A stretch of DNA of 64,000 bases from Methylopila sp. M107 (GCF_000384475.1 NZ_ARWB01000001.1:1902176-1966175), one strand, 5' to 3'. Shown: positions 1 through 7,886, counted from the stretch's first letter. Notes: a model not told the origin generated them from the sequence alone. Made by a program: numbers and translations.

Positions 1-794
1 GGGAAGGCCGAGCGCGACAGCTTGGCAAGCGCGAAGTCGAGCACGAAGGCGATCAGCGTGATCCAGGCGACGTAAGGCAAAATGACGTCCATCGCGAGAT
101 AGCGGCGGACGAGGAAGATGCGGTAGCCGAGCCCTGAGTCGGAGGCGATCGCCTCGGCCGCGATCAGGAACAGGAAGGCCGGACCGATCTGCAGCCGCAC
201 GAGCTCGATCAGCCGCGGCATGACCTGCGGCAGCACCACGCGCACGATCGTGGTCCAGGTCGAGGCGCCGAGCGTCTGGGCTTTCACCAGTTGCTCGGTC
301 GGGATCGCCTGAACCGTCATGGCGATGTCGCGGATGATCGGCGGCGCGACACCGATGACGATGAGGATGACCTTCGACAGCTCGCCGAGGCCGAAGATGA
401 TGAACAGGATCGGCAGGATCGCCATCGGCGGGATCATCGAGATGACCGCGACCAGCGGCCCGCCGCCGGCGCCGACGACCGGCAGCACGCCGAGCGCGAC
501 CCCGAGGATCAGCCCGAGCAGGGTCGCGAAGCCGAGGCCCAGCGCGAGGCGCTGCAGGCTGGAAAGCGTGTCGGCGACGAGCGTGATCTCGCCGGTCCGT
601 TTGTCCGGCTCGAACGCCATGCGGGACGCCGTCGCCGACATCTCCGAGATCGGCGGCAGCAGCTTGTCGTTCGGGTTCGCGGCGCGCCGCTCGGCGGAGC
701 CGATGACGTAGACGAAGGCCAGGATCACGAACGGGATGATGGCGAGCAGCAGCCGCCCTCCCCTGCCCGGCTGGATGTTCATCGCGCGGCGCAT
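1..794 (-). CDS. ABC transporter permease, probable guanidine/urea importer (3' end outside window)
   Basis: Inner-membrane permease of the SsuC/TauC/NrtB type, reading leftward from ATG at 794 and running off the left edge after about 264 residues. Hydrophobic helices are visible throughout. The cytoplasmic coupling loop lies near residues 160-190, with the usual Ala-rich start, LGAS and a later VLPQVMP. It lies 154 bp downstream of its binding-protein gene, separated by a palindromic repeat, so the two should be one operon. The ATPase gene is presumably just beyond base 1. The family is historically linked to urea carboxylase. The guanidine riboswitch upstream of the operon suggests guanidine as substrate, which is inference. 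Confidence 0.85.
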   Translation of the reverse strand, partial: MRRAMNIQPGRGGRLLLAIIPFVILAFVYVIGSAERRAANPNDKLLPPISEMSATASRMAFEPDKRTGEITLVADTLSSLQRLALGLGFATLLGLILGVALGVLPVVGAGGGPLVAVISMIPPMAILPILFIIFGLGELSKVILIVIGVAPPIIRDIAMTVQAIPTEQLVKAQTLGASTWTTIVRVVLPQVMPRLIELVRLQIGPAFLFLIAAEAIASDSGLGYRIFLVRRYLAMDVILPYVAWITLIAFVLDFALAKLSRSAF

Positions 795-813
795 GAGTGA
801 CCCCTACTGGCCC

Positions 814-927
814 CGTCATCCCGGACGGCGGCGAAGCCGCCGAGCCGGGATCGTTCTCCGGAGATGAAGAAGCCGCGTTCCGTCCTGAGGACGATCCCGG
901 ATCGGCCTTCGGCCGTCCGGGATGACG
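814..927. repeat. Intergenic palindromic repeat (family B, long variant)
   Basis: The ends are inverted copies (CGTCATCCCGGACGG at the left, CCGTCCGGGATGACG at the right) and a second inner inverted pair carries GATCGTTCT/AGGACGATC-type sequence. It belongs to the CGTCAT...ATGACG family found at eight other sites in this window. It separates the binding-protein and permease genes. Confidence 0.75.
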
Positions 928-948
928 CTTTCCCCCTCACGAGAAGCC

Positions 949-2007
949 TCACAGCTTCCCGTCGGCCGCCAGCTTCATGTAGGTCGGATCGAAGCGCAGC
1001 TTGACGTTCGCGGCGTCGCCGAGCGTCTTGCCGCCCGCGAAGCCGATGCCGACCGCGTCCTTGGACTTCGCGCCCTCGCCCAGCAGGCCGTGGTCGAACG
1101 AGAAGGTGCGGACGAGGTCCATCGTCTTGATCAGGTCCGGGCTCTCGGTGAAGGCGACGGCGTCGGCCGCCTTGTCGAACAGCTTGGTGGCGGCGAGCTG
1201 GGACTCGAAGCCAGCAAGGTCGGTGCCGGACTGCTTGGCCATCGCCTCCTTGGCGGCCTTGTCCTTCATCGCGGCCATGGTCTCGTACCAGATGCCGGCG
1301 AGCGCCTTGCCGAAGTCCGGATTGTCCTTGAGCGTCTTGGTGTTGACGCCGAGCGTGTCGATGATCTCGCCCGGGATCTTCGATGAGTCGAACAGCAGCG
1401 TCGCGCCGGGCTCGGCCTTCACCTCGGCGAGCAGCGGGTTCCAGGTGACGACCTGTTCGACGTCCGGCGCCTTGAAGGCGGCGACGATGTCGGCGTCGGA
1501 GGTGTTCACGACCTTGACGTCCTTCTCGGCGAGGCCGTTCGCCTCGAGCCCGCGGGCGAGCAGGTAGTGCGAGACCGAGAGCTCGACGAGGTTGATGCTC
1601 TTGCCGGAAAGCTCCTTGATCGACTTCGCGGTCTTCGACACGACGCCGTCATTGCCGTTGGAGAAGTCGCCGACGATGACGGCCGTGGTGTCGACGCCGC
1701 CGGCGGCGGGGATCGTCAGCGCGTCCATGTTGGTCAGCGTCACGCCGTCGAACTTGCCGGCGGTGTACTGGTTGATCGACTCCACATAGTCGTTGATCTG
1801 CGTGACCTTGATCTCGATGCCGTATTTGTCGGCCCACTTCTTCACGATGCCGGCGTCGGCCGCGTAGGGCCACGGCATCCAGCCGACATAGATCGTCCAG
1901 GCGATCTCAAAACTCTTCTTCGGCGCGGCCTCGGCCGGGGTGAGCGCGGCGGGTCCCGTCAGGACTGCGGCCGCGAGGGCGAGGGCTGAGATCAGACGGC
2001 GCGACAT
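949..2007 (-). CDS. ABC transporter substrate-binding protein, riboswitch-controlled (probable guanidine; family labelled urea carboxylase-associated)
   Basis: Periplasmic binding protein of 352 residues in the NMT1/TauA superfamily. I chose ATG at 2007 rather than the upstream in-frame start at 2232. It has a GGGAG ribosome site, begins directly with a signal peptide (cleavage near AEA-AP, residue 28), and the upstream extension would translate riboswitch RNA. The mature start has the YVGWMPWPYAADAGI segment, which matches the periplasmic protein family associated with urea carboxylase loci (TIGR03427-like). The leader carries a guanidine-I riboswitch and a sigma-54 promoter, so the cell expresses it in response to guanidine, probably under nitrogen limitation. 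The substrate assignment is inferred from the riboswitch, not from the protein. Confidence 0.88.
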   Translation of the reverse strand: MSRRLISALALAAAVLTGPAALTPAEAAPKKSFEIAWTIYVGWMPWPYAADAGIVKKWADKYGIEIKVTQINDYVESINQYTAGKFDGVTLTNMDALTIPAAGGVDTTAVIVGDFSNGNDGVVSKTAKSIKELSGKSINLVELSVSHYLLARGLEANGLAEKDVKVVNTSDADIVAAFKAPDVEQVVTWNPLLAEVKAEPGATLLFDSSKIPGEIIDTLGVNTKTLKDNPDFGKALAGIWYETMAAMKDKAAKEAMAKQSGTDLAGFESQLAATKLFDKAADAVAFTESPDLIKTMDLVRTFSFDHGLLGEGAKSKDAVGIGFAGGKTLGDAANVKLRFDPTYMKLAADGKL

Positions 2008-2054
2008 GGAAACTCCCGGGTCCGTGCGGGCGCATCGCCCGCGTTTTCCGAAGA

Positions 2055-2094
2055 GTTCGCCGCGCACACAGGAGGTCGGTCCGCGGCGGCGAAC
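2055..2094 (-). promoter_or_regulatory. Candidate expression-platform hairpin of the guanidine riboswitch
   Basis: A perfect 9-bp stem (GTTCGCCGC with GCGGCGAAC) lies between the aptamer and the gene start. Its loop contains GACCTCC at 2071-2077, which is complementary to GGAGGTC at the 3' edge of the aptamer. Pairing of that loop with the aptamer edge would compete with ligand-bound folding. The switching mechanism is inference; there is no clear T tract, so translational or Rho-linked control is as likely as termination. Confidence 0.45.
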
Positions 2095-2095
2095 C

Positions 2096-2210
2096 CGTGC
2101 AGTGACCTCCCGGGCTTTTGCCCCGCCGTGTCTTCCGGATGTCCCCGGAAGCGCATCTCTCGGACCAGCGCCGCCAAACGAGGCGGCCGGAACCCTAGAC
2201 GCGCTGCACG
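2096..2210 (-). promoter_or_regulatory. Guanidine-I riboswitch (ykkC class) aptamer
   Basis: Read on the minus strand, the hallmark blocks of the guanidine-I class occur in order. CTAGGGTTCCG is at 2198-2188, GGTCCGAGAGA at about 2166-2156, and the ACACGG...GCAAAAGCCCGGGAG block at 2132-2107. An outer P1 stem CGTGCAG (2210-2204) pairs with CTGCACG (2102-2096). An internal helix is formed by CTTCCGG and CCGGAAG. The RNA starts essentially at the transcription start predicted from the sigma-54 promoter. It lies 89 nt upstream of the binding-protein start codon. This class binds guanidinium and turns on genes for its export, import or degradation. Confidence 0.95.
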
Positions 2211-2220
2211 CCCGGACCGG

Positions 2221-2236
2221 AGCAAGCGGCATGCCA
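2221..2236 (-). promoter_or_regulatory. Sigma-54 (RpoN) -24/-12 promoter driving the riboswitch operon
   Basis: The minus strand reads TGGCATGCCGCTTGCT. This has the invariant GG (2235-2234) and GC (2223-2222) with exactly 10 bases between, and an otherwise near-consensus TGGCAYG-N4-TTGCW. The expected start of transcription, about 12 bases on, falls at the first base of the riboswitch. Confidence 0.8.
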
Positions 2237-2273
2237 GCCGGCGCAATGGCGCGTTCCCGCGCAGGGCTGCGCC

Positions 2274-2291
2274 GGTCGTGGTGGAACGACC
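2274..2291. promoter_or_regulatory. Dyad between two divergent sigma-54 promoters, candidate activator site
   Basis: GGTCGT and ACGACC form a perfect 6-bp dyad with a 6-base spacer. It lies about 40 bp upstream of the leftward -24/-12 element and about 110 bp upstream of the rightward one. Sigma-54 promoters need an enhancer-bound activator such as NtrC. This site is a candidate, but it does not match the usual NtrC consensus well. Confidence 0.25.
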
Positions 2292-2402
2292 ATTCGGGCG
2301 TGATTATTTTTTAGGCATTTTGATGCGAATGCCCAGCATCGAGCCATCGCCGTCCTGCCCCCGACCCGGCGTTCGGGCGCCGTGCGCAAGCCCGTCATGG
2401 AC

Positions 2403-2418
2403 TGGCGCCGGCTTTGCT
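2403..2418 (+). promoter_or_regulatory. Sigma-54 (RpoN) -24/-12 promoter of urtA
   Basis: TGGCGCCGGCTTTGCT has GG at 2404-2405 and GC at 2416-2417 with the required 10-base spacing and a TTTGCT -12 block. It lies about 60 bp upstream of the urtA start codon. Nitrogen-regulated sigma-54 transcription is well established for urea uptake genes. The promoter call rests on sequence alone. Confidence 0.7.
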
Positions 2419-2476
2419 ACCCCGTCGCTTGCGGGCGCCCAGCGCCCCACGAGTTTTCGATCAGGGGGAGACGGAA

Positions 2477-3766
2477 ATGCTGAACCTCACACGGCGGGCG
2501 TTCGCCGCCGGAGCGCTCGCCGCCGCGACCGTCATGGGCGCAGGGGCCGCGCAGGCGCAGGAGACCATCAAGGTCGGCATCCTGCATTCGCTCTCGGGCA
2601 CCATGGCGATCAGCGAGACCACGCTGAAGGACGCCATGCTCATGCTCATCGAGGAGCAGAACAAGAAGGGCGGCGTGCTTGGCAAGAAGCTCGAGCCGGT
2701 CGTGGTCGACCCGGCCTCGAACTGGCCGCTGTTCGCCGAGAAGGCGCGCGAGCTGATCTCGAACCAGAAGGTCTCGGTCGTGTTCGGCTGCTGGACCTCG
2801 GTGTCGAGGAAGTCCGTGCTGCCGGTGTTCAAGGAGCTGGACTCGATCCTGTTCTACCCGGTCCAGTACGAGGGCGAGGAGAGCGAGCGGAACGTGTTCT
2901 ACACCGGCGCCGCGCCGAACCAGCAGGCGATCCCGGCCGTCGACTACCTGATGAAGGAAGAGAACGTGCAGCGCTGGGTGCTGGCCGGCACCGACTACGT
3001 CTATCCGCGCACGACCAACAAGATCCTCGAGGCCTACCTCAAGGACAAGGGCGTCGCGCAGGAGGACATCCTGATCAACTACACGCCGTTCGGCCATTCC
3101 GACTGGCAGACGATCGTCTCAGACATCAAGAAGTTCGGCGGCGCGGGCAAGAAGACGGCCGTCGTCTCGACCATCAACGGCGACGCCAACGTGCCGTTCT
3201 ACAAGGAGCTCGGCAACCAGGGCATCAAGGCGACCGACATCCCTGTGGTGGCGTTCTCGGTCGGCGAAGAGGAGCTCGCCGGCATCGACACCAAGCCGCT
3301 CGTCGGCCACCTCGCGGCGTGGAACTACTTCATGTCGGTCGACACGCCCGAGAACAAGGCGTTCATCGACCAGTGGCACGCCTTCACCAAGAACCCGAAG
3401 CGCGTCACCAACGACCCGATGGAGGCCCACTACATCGGCTTCAACATGTGGGTGAAGGCGGTCGAGAAGGCCGGTTCCGTCGACCCCGACAAGGTGATCG
3501 AAGCGCTGCCCGGCATCGAGCAGGCCAACCTCACCGGCGGGGTCTCGAAGATGCTGCCGAACCACCACATCACCAAGCCGGTGCTGATCGGCGAAATCAA
3601 GGACGACGGCCAGTTCGACGTCGTCGAGAAGACCGACAACCTGATCCCCGGCGACGCCTGGTCGGACTTCCTGCCGGGTTCGAAGGACCTCGAGGCCGAC
3701 TGGGTCGGCAAGAAGTGCGGCAACTTCAACACCAAGACCGGCAAGTGCGGCGGCCAGGGCAGCTGA
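2477..3766 (+). CDS. urtA: Urea ABC transporter substrate-binding protein UrtA
   Basis: Periplasmic urea receptor of 429 residues, the usual UrtA length. ATG at 2477 is preceded by GGGGGAG; an in-frame start 63 bases earlier lacks a good site and would place residues before the signal sequence. The N-terminus has a twin-arginine-like TRRAF motif (residues 5-9) and a hydrophobic stretch ending in AQA. The Leu/Ile/Val-type receptor fold begins with IKVGILHSLSGTMAISE, which is characteristic of UrtA. The protein delivers urea to UrtB/UrtC. A terminator and a repeat separate it from urtB, which fits the need for excess binding protein. Confidence 0.97.
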   Translation: MLNLTRRAFAAGALAAATVMGAGAAQAQETIKVGILHSLSGTMAISETTLKDAMLMLIEEQNKKGGVLGKKLEPVVVDPASNWPLFAEKARELISNQKVSVVFGCWTSVSRKSVLPVFKELDSILFYPVQYEGEESERNVFYTGAAPNQQAIPAVDYLMKEENVQRWVLAGTDYVYPRTTNKILEAYLKDKGVAQEDILINYTPFGHSDWQTIVSDIKKFGGAGKKTAVVSTINGDANVPFYKELGNQGIKATDIPVVAFSVGEEELAGIDTKPLVGHLAAWNYFMSVDTPENKAFIDQWHAFTKNPKRVTNDPMEAHYIGFNMWVKAVEKAGSVDPDKVIEALPGIEQANLTGGVSKMLPNHHITKPVLIGEIKDDGQFDVVEKTDNLIPGDAWSDFLPGSKDLEADWVGKKCGNFNTKTGKCGGQGS

Positions 3767-3809
3767 GTTCTCCCATCTGACCTGCTTATAGGCCCGCACA
3801 TGCCTGTAG

Positions 3810-3855
3810 CGAAGGGCGGCGTCCTCCTCCCCGCCGCCCTTCGCGCCCATTTTTC
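3810..3855 (+). terminator. Intrinsic terminator after urtA
   Basis: CGAAGGGCGGCG (3810-3821) pairs perfectly over 12 bp with CGCCGCCCTTCG (3832-3843), followed by ATTTTT at 3850-3854. Partial termination here would keep urtA transcript above urtBCDE. Confidence 0.75.
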
Positions 3856-3859
3856 CAGT

Positions 3860-3998
3860 CCCCCTCCCCCTTGCGGGGAGGGGTTAGGGGTGGGGTGGCT
3901 CCGAATTGGGCGCCACGGCCGAAGGCGCTCTATGCCGGAACTCCGCGCCTTGTCCTGAGGGACCCCCACCCCTAACCCCTCCCCGCAAGGGGGAGGGG
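3860..3998. repeat. Palindromic repeat family A, copy 1 (urtA-urtB)
   Basis: An element of about 139 bp has inverted ends of roughly 37 bp (CCCCTCCCCCTTGCGGGG and onward to TTAGGGGTGGGG at the left, the reverse complement at the right). The inner segment contains GCGCCACGGCCGAAGGCGC. Copies 2 (5674-5810) and 3 (8670-8809) share both ends and the inner segment, so this is a true mobile-like repeat and not chance GC skew. No protein is encoded. Confidence 0.85.
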
Positions 3999-4026
3999 AA
4001 CAGCGCCTCGTTTTAGGATCGACAGC

Positions 4027-5646
4027 TTGACCGCCTTCGGAACATCGCTGCGCCTGCTCCTCATGATCGTGACGCTCGCGCTCGGCGCGCAGGTTTCGCC
4101 ATCTCGCGCCGACCCCGTCGACGACGCCCTCGCGGGCTTCACGACCGACAAATATGACGACACCGAAAAGGCCATCCAGGGCGTGGTGCTGACCGCGCCG
4201 CCGACCGGCAAGGCGATCTTCGAGGCGCTGTCGGCGGGCCGCCTGATGGTCGAGCCCGAAAGCAAGACGGTGCTCATCAAGGAGGCCGACGGCAAGCTGA
4301 CGCTCGCGAAGTCCGGCGAAGCGGCGCCCGCCGAACTCGTCGCCAAGCCCCTCAAGGCCGTCCGCGCCAACAACCGCATCCGTCGCTCGCTCGAGGCCGC
4401 GTCCGGCGCGTTCGAGTTGATGGCGCCGAACCCGGCCGTGCGCATCGGCGCGGCGCGCGCGATCTTCAAGACCCGCGAGCCGACCGCGCTGAAGTCGATC
4501 GAGACCGCGCTCGGGGTGGAAAAGGATTCCAAGGTCAAGGCGGCGCTCGAACAGGCGCGCGCGGCGATCATCCTTGGCAAGGCCGACGCGCCGGAAGCGG
4601 AGCGCGTCGCGGCCGCCGACACGGTCGCGGACGTCGGCAACCAGGACGCCATGACGGCGCTGCGCGCGCTGCCGGCCGACGCGCCCGCGGCGGTCAAGAA
4701 GGCCGCCGACGCCGGGATCGCGTCGATCGAGCGCTGGCTCGGTTTCGCGAGCTTCTTCCAGAACATCACCTTCGGCGTCGCGCTCGGCTCCGTGCTGCTG
4801 CTCGCCGCCATTGGCCTCGCCATCACGTTCGGCGTCATGGGCGTCATCAACATGGCGCATGGCGAGATGGTGATGATCGGCGCCTATGCGACCTTCCTGA
4901 CGCAGTGGCTGATCCGCGACTACGTCCCGGCGCTGAACGGCGCCTCGCTGATCATCGCGATCCCGATCGCCTTCCTCGTCGCGGGCGCGATCGGCGTGCT
5001 GATCGAACGGTCGGTGATCCGCTTCCTCTACGGCCGGCCGCTTGAGACGCTGCTCGCGACCTGGGGCGTCTGCCTCATCCTGCAGCAGGCGATCCGCTCG
5101 ATCTTCGGCCCGACCAACCAGCCGGTGCAGGCGCCCGACTGGCTGCAGGGATCGGTCAGCCTGCTCGGCGTCTCGCTGAACTGGAACCGGATCGCGATCG
5201 TCGGCTTCGCGATGGCCGTGTTCTTCGCCCTGCTCCTGCTGCTGAAGCGCACCAGCCTTGGCCTTAAAGTTCGCGCGGTGACCCAGAACCGCCGGATGGC
5301 GGCCTCGATGGGCATCCGCACCCCCTGGGTCGACGCCATGACGTTCGGCCTCGGCTCCGGCGTCGCCGGCATCGCGGGCGTCGCGCTCAGCCAGATCGAC
5401 AACGTCAGCCCGAACCTCGGCCAGAGCTACATCATCGATAGTTTCCTCGTCGTGGTGTTCGGCGGCGTCGGGAACCTCTGGGGCACGCTGGTCGGCGCCA
5501 TGACGATCGGCGTCGCGAACAAGCTGCTGGAGCCCTTCGCGGGCGCAGTGCTCGGCAAGGTCATCCTGCTGATCGCGATCATCCTGTTCATCCAGAAGAA
5601 GCCCCGCGGCCTGTTCGCGCTCAAGGGAAGGTTCGTGGACGCATGA
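4027..5646 (+). CDS. urtB: Urea ABC transporter permease UrtB
   Basis: Inner-membrane permease of 539 residues in the LivH family. As in other UrtB proteins, about 230 residues of a secreted, Ala-rich helical domain precede the membrane core. The predicted start is TTG at 4027, with AGGA upstream, and gives a signal peptide ending near SRA-DP. ATG at 4063 is the alternative but truncates that signal. The membrane part starts near residue 240 and contains GVMGVINMAHGEMVMIGAY and, later, VVVFGGVGNLWGTLVGA, both hallmarks of branched-chain/urea permeases. It pairs with UrtC. Confidence 0.95.
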   Translation: MTAFGTSLRLLLMIVTLALGAQVSPSRADPVDDALAGFTTDKYDDTEKAIQGVVLTAPPTGKAIFEALSAGRLMVEPESKTVLIKEADGKLTLAKSGEAAPAELVAKPLKAVRANNRIRRSLEAASGAFELMAPNPAVRIGAARAIFKTREPTALKSIETALGVEKDSKVKAALEQARAAIILGKADAPEAERVAAADTVADVGNQDAMTALRALPADAPAAVKKAADAGIASIERWLGFASFFQNITFGVALGSVLLLAAIGLAITFGVMGVINMAHGEMVMIGAYATFLTQWLIRDYVPALNGASLIIAIPIAFLVAGAIGVLIERSVIRFLYGRPLETLLATWGVCLILQQAIRSIFGPTNQPVQAPDWLQGSVSLLGVSLNWNRIAIVGFAMAVFFALLLLLKRTSLGLKVRAVTQNRRMAASMGIRTPWVDAMTFGLGSGVAGIAGVALSQIDNVSPNLGQSYIIDSFLVVVFGGVGNLWGTLVGAMTIGVANKLLEPFAGAVLGKVILLIAIILFIQKKPRGLFALKGRFVDA

Positions 5647-5673
5647 CCGGGTTTTCGACGAGCGCGACGCTGT

Positions 5674-5810
5674 CCCCCTCCCCCTTGCGGGGAGGGGTTA
5701 GGGGTGGGGGTGGTTCAGGATTGAGCGCCACGGCCGAAGGCACTCTACGGTCAACCTTTCGCGCAGCTTTGAACCACCCCCACCCTTACCCTCCCCTCAA
5801 GGGGGAGGGG
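5674..5810. repeat. Palindromic repeat family A, copy 2 (urtB-urtC)
   Basis: Same ends and inner GCGCCACGGCCGAAGGCAC segment as copies 1 and 3. The right arm has a small change (CTCAAGGGGG in place of CCGCAAGGGGG). It fills most of the 199-bp gap between urtB and urtC. Confidence 0.85.
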
Positions 5811-5845
5811 TTCGGAAGCCGTTGCGGCTCGACGGAGGCCCGCCC

Positions 5846-6997
5846 ATGAGCCGCTATCGCTTCCTCGACGGCGCCGGAACGATCTTCCTCGCCGTGGTGC
5901 TCGCCATGGCGGTGCTGATCCCCGCCTCGAACCTGATGCTCACCCCCGACCATCCGCTGCACGTGCCGGACTATCTCGTTCCGCTGCTCGGCAAGTACCT
6001 CGCCTTCGCGATGCTCGCGCTCGCGCTCGACCTGGTGTGGGGCTATTGCGGCATACTCTCGCTCGGCCACGGCGCGTTCTTCGCGCTCGGCGGCTATGCG
6101 ATGGGCATGTACCTGATGCGCCAGATCGGCCCGCGCGGCGTCTATGGCAATCCGGTGCTGCCGGACTTCATGGTGTTCCTTCAGTACACCGAACTGCCGT
6201 GGTTCTGGCTCGGCTTCGACCATTTCTGGTTCGCCGCTCTCATGGTGCTGCTGGCGCCGGGCCTGCTCGCCTTCTGCTTCGGCTGGCTCGCCTTCCGCTC
6301 GCGCGTCACCGGCGTCTACCTCTCGATCATCACGCAGGCGATGACGTTTGCGCTGATGCTCGCCTTCTTCCGCAACGACATGGGGTTCGGCGGCAATAAC
6401 GGCCTCACCGACTTCAAGGACATCCTCGGCTTCCCCGTGCAGGCGCAGGGGACCCGCGCGACGCTGTTCGCGCTGACGGCGCTTTCGCTCTGCGGCGCCT
6501 ATCTGCTGTCGCGCTGGCTCGTGCTGTCGAAGCTCGGCAAGGTGGTGATCGCGGTGCGCGACGCCGAGAGCCGGACGCGGTTCATCGGCTACCGGGTCGA
6601 GAACTACAAGCTCGTGGTGTTCACGCTCTCCGCCATGCTGGCGGGCGTCGCGGGCGCGCTCTACGTGCCGCAGGTCGGCATCATCAACCCGTCGGAATTC
6701 GCGCCCGCGAACTCGATCGAGGCCGTGATCTGGGTCGCAGTCGGCGGCCGCGGCACGCTGGTCGGCGCGGCGCTCGGCGCCTTCCTCGTGAACGCGGGCA
6801 AGACCTGGTTCACGGGCGTCCTGCCCTCGATGTGGCTGTTCGCGCTCGGCGGCCTGTTCGTCGCGACCACGCTGCTGATCCCGAAGGGCATCATCGGCGC
6901 CGTCTCCGACCTGATGGGGTGGAAGCGCAAGAGCGAACTGCCCTCCGCCCCGCCGGCCGCGCCCGCGCCGCCGCCCGCAGCCGCGCCCGCGGAGTGA
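5846..6997 (+). CDS. urtC: Urea ABC transporter permease UrtC
   Basis: Second membrane subunit of the urea importer, 383 residues, LivM family. ATG at 5846 has GGAGG seven bases upstream; an in-frame TTG at 5822 is rejected because it lies before that site. About ten hydrophobic helices are visible. Family signatures include WGYCGILSLGHGAFFALGGY near residue 70 and EAVIWVAVGGRGTLVGA near residue 300. The C-terminus is an Ala/Pro-rich tail of about 20 residues, probably disordered and unusual in degree. The stop lies 4 bp before urtD. Confidence 0.95.
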   Translation: MSRYRFLDGAGTIFLAVVLAMAVLIPASNLMLTPDHPLHVPDYLVPLLGKYLAFAMLALALDLVWGYCGILSLGHGAFFALGGYAMGMYLMRQIGPRGVYGNPVLPDFMVFLQYTELPWFWLGFDHFWFAALMVLLAPGLLAFCFGWLAFRSRVTGVYLSIITQAMTFALMLAFFRNDMGFGGNNGLTDFKDILGFPVQAQGTRATLFALTALSLCGAYLLSRWLVLSKLGKVVIAVRDAESRTRFIGYRVENYKLVVFTLSAMLAGVAGALYVPQVGIINPSEFAPANSIEAVIWVAVGGRGTLVGAALGAFLVNAGKTWFTGVLPSMWLFALGGLFVATTLLIPKGIIGAVSDLMGWKRKSELPSAPPAAPAPPPAAAPAE

Positions 6998-7001
6998 GAC
7001 C

Positions 7002-7766
7002 ATGACGACACCGATCGGCGGCAAGCTCACCGAGGCGCTGCTTTATCTCGACAACATCTCCGTCACGTTCGACGGGTTTCGGGCGCTGAACGCGCTCTCG
7101 CTCTCGATCGACCAGAACGAGATGCGCGCCATCATCGGCCCGAACGGCGCCGGCAAGACCACGATGATGGACGTCATCACCGGCAAGACCCGGCCGAACG
7201 TCGGCGTCGCGGTGTTCGAGGGCGACAAGGACCTGACCAAGCTCGACGAGGCCGCGATCGCCCAGCTCGGCATCGGCAGAAAATTCCAGACCCCGACGGT
7301 GTTCGAGATGCACACCGTCGAGGACAACATCCTGCTGGCGCTGAAGACCGACCGGCGCCCGTTCCCGGTGCTGTTTTCCAAGCGCACGGCCCAGGAGAAG
7401 GAGCGCATCGACGCGCTGCTGGAGCGCGTCCGCCTCACCGGCTCCCGCCACCGCAAGGCCGGAGAGCTCAGCCATGGCCAGAAGCAGTGGCTGGAGATCG
7501 GCATGCTGCTGGCGCAGGAGCCGAAACTCCTCCTCGTGGACGAACCCGCCGCCGGCATGACCGACCAGGAGACCGCGGACACCGCAGACCTGTTGCGCGA
7601 GATCGCCAAGACGCGCTCGGTGGTGGTGATCGAGCACGACATGGTGTTCGTCCGCGACCTCGGGGTGAAGGTCACGTGCCTGCACGAAGGCTCGGTGCTG
7701 GCGGAAGGCTCGCTCGACGCGGTGTCCACTAATGAGCGCGTCGTCGAAGTGTATCTGGGGCGGTGA
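7002..7766 (+). CDS. urtD: Urea ABC transporter ATP-binding protein UrtD
   Basis: Cytoplasmic ATPase of 254 residues, LivG type, energising urea import with UrtE. Walker A is GPNGAGKT (residues 46-53), the signature is LSHGQ, and Walker B is LLLVDEPAAG. The switch histidine is in VVVIEHD. His in the signature loop is typical of UrtD. It begins 4 bp after urtC, consistent with coupled translation. Confidence 0.96.
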   Translation: MTTPIGGKLTEALLYLDNISVTFDGFRALNALSLSIDQNEMRAIIGPNGAGKTTMMDVITGKTRPNVGVAVFEGDKDLTKLDEAAIAQLGIGRKFQTPTVFEMHTVEDNILLALKTDRRPFPVLFSKRTAQEKERIDALLERVRLTGSRHRKAGELSHGQKQWLEIGMLLAQEPKLLLVDEPAAGMTDQETADTADLLREIAKTRSVVVIEHDMVFVRDLGVKVTCLHEGSVLAEGSLDAVSTNERVVEVYLGR

Positions 7767-7793
7767 GGATGGGCGTGGTCGAGCAAGAAGAGG

Positions 7794-7886
7794 CGTCATC
7801 CCCCGGCTTGTCCGGGGGATCCATGCCAGACGCCAAAACGCCGCGTAACGGAACCATGGGTCCCCCGGACAAGCCGGGGGATGACG
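7794..7886. repeat. Palindromic repeat family B (urtD-urtE)
   Basis: CGTCATCCCCCGGCTTGTCC at the left is mirrored at the right end by an inverted copy. A hairpin with a loop of about 40 bases results. The same subtype occurs at 14312-14400 and 22073-22166. Confidence 0.85.

Noticed and set aside
2128-3780. A 550-residue frame overlapping urtA
   Set aside because: Arg-rich, starts in the riboswitch region, out of frame with the conserved UrtA protein.
5643-5849. A 68-codon frame between urtB and urtC
   Set aside because: It is mostly translation of palindromic repeat copy 2 and shows no conserved protein.
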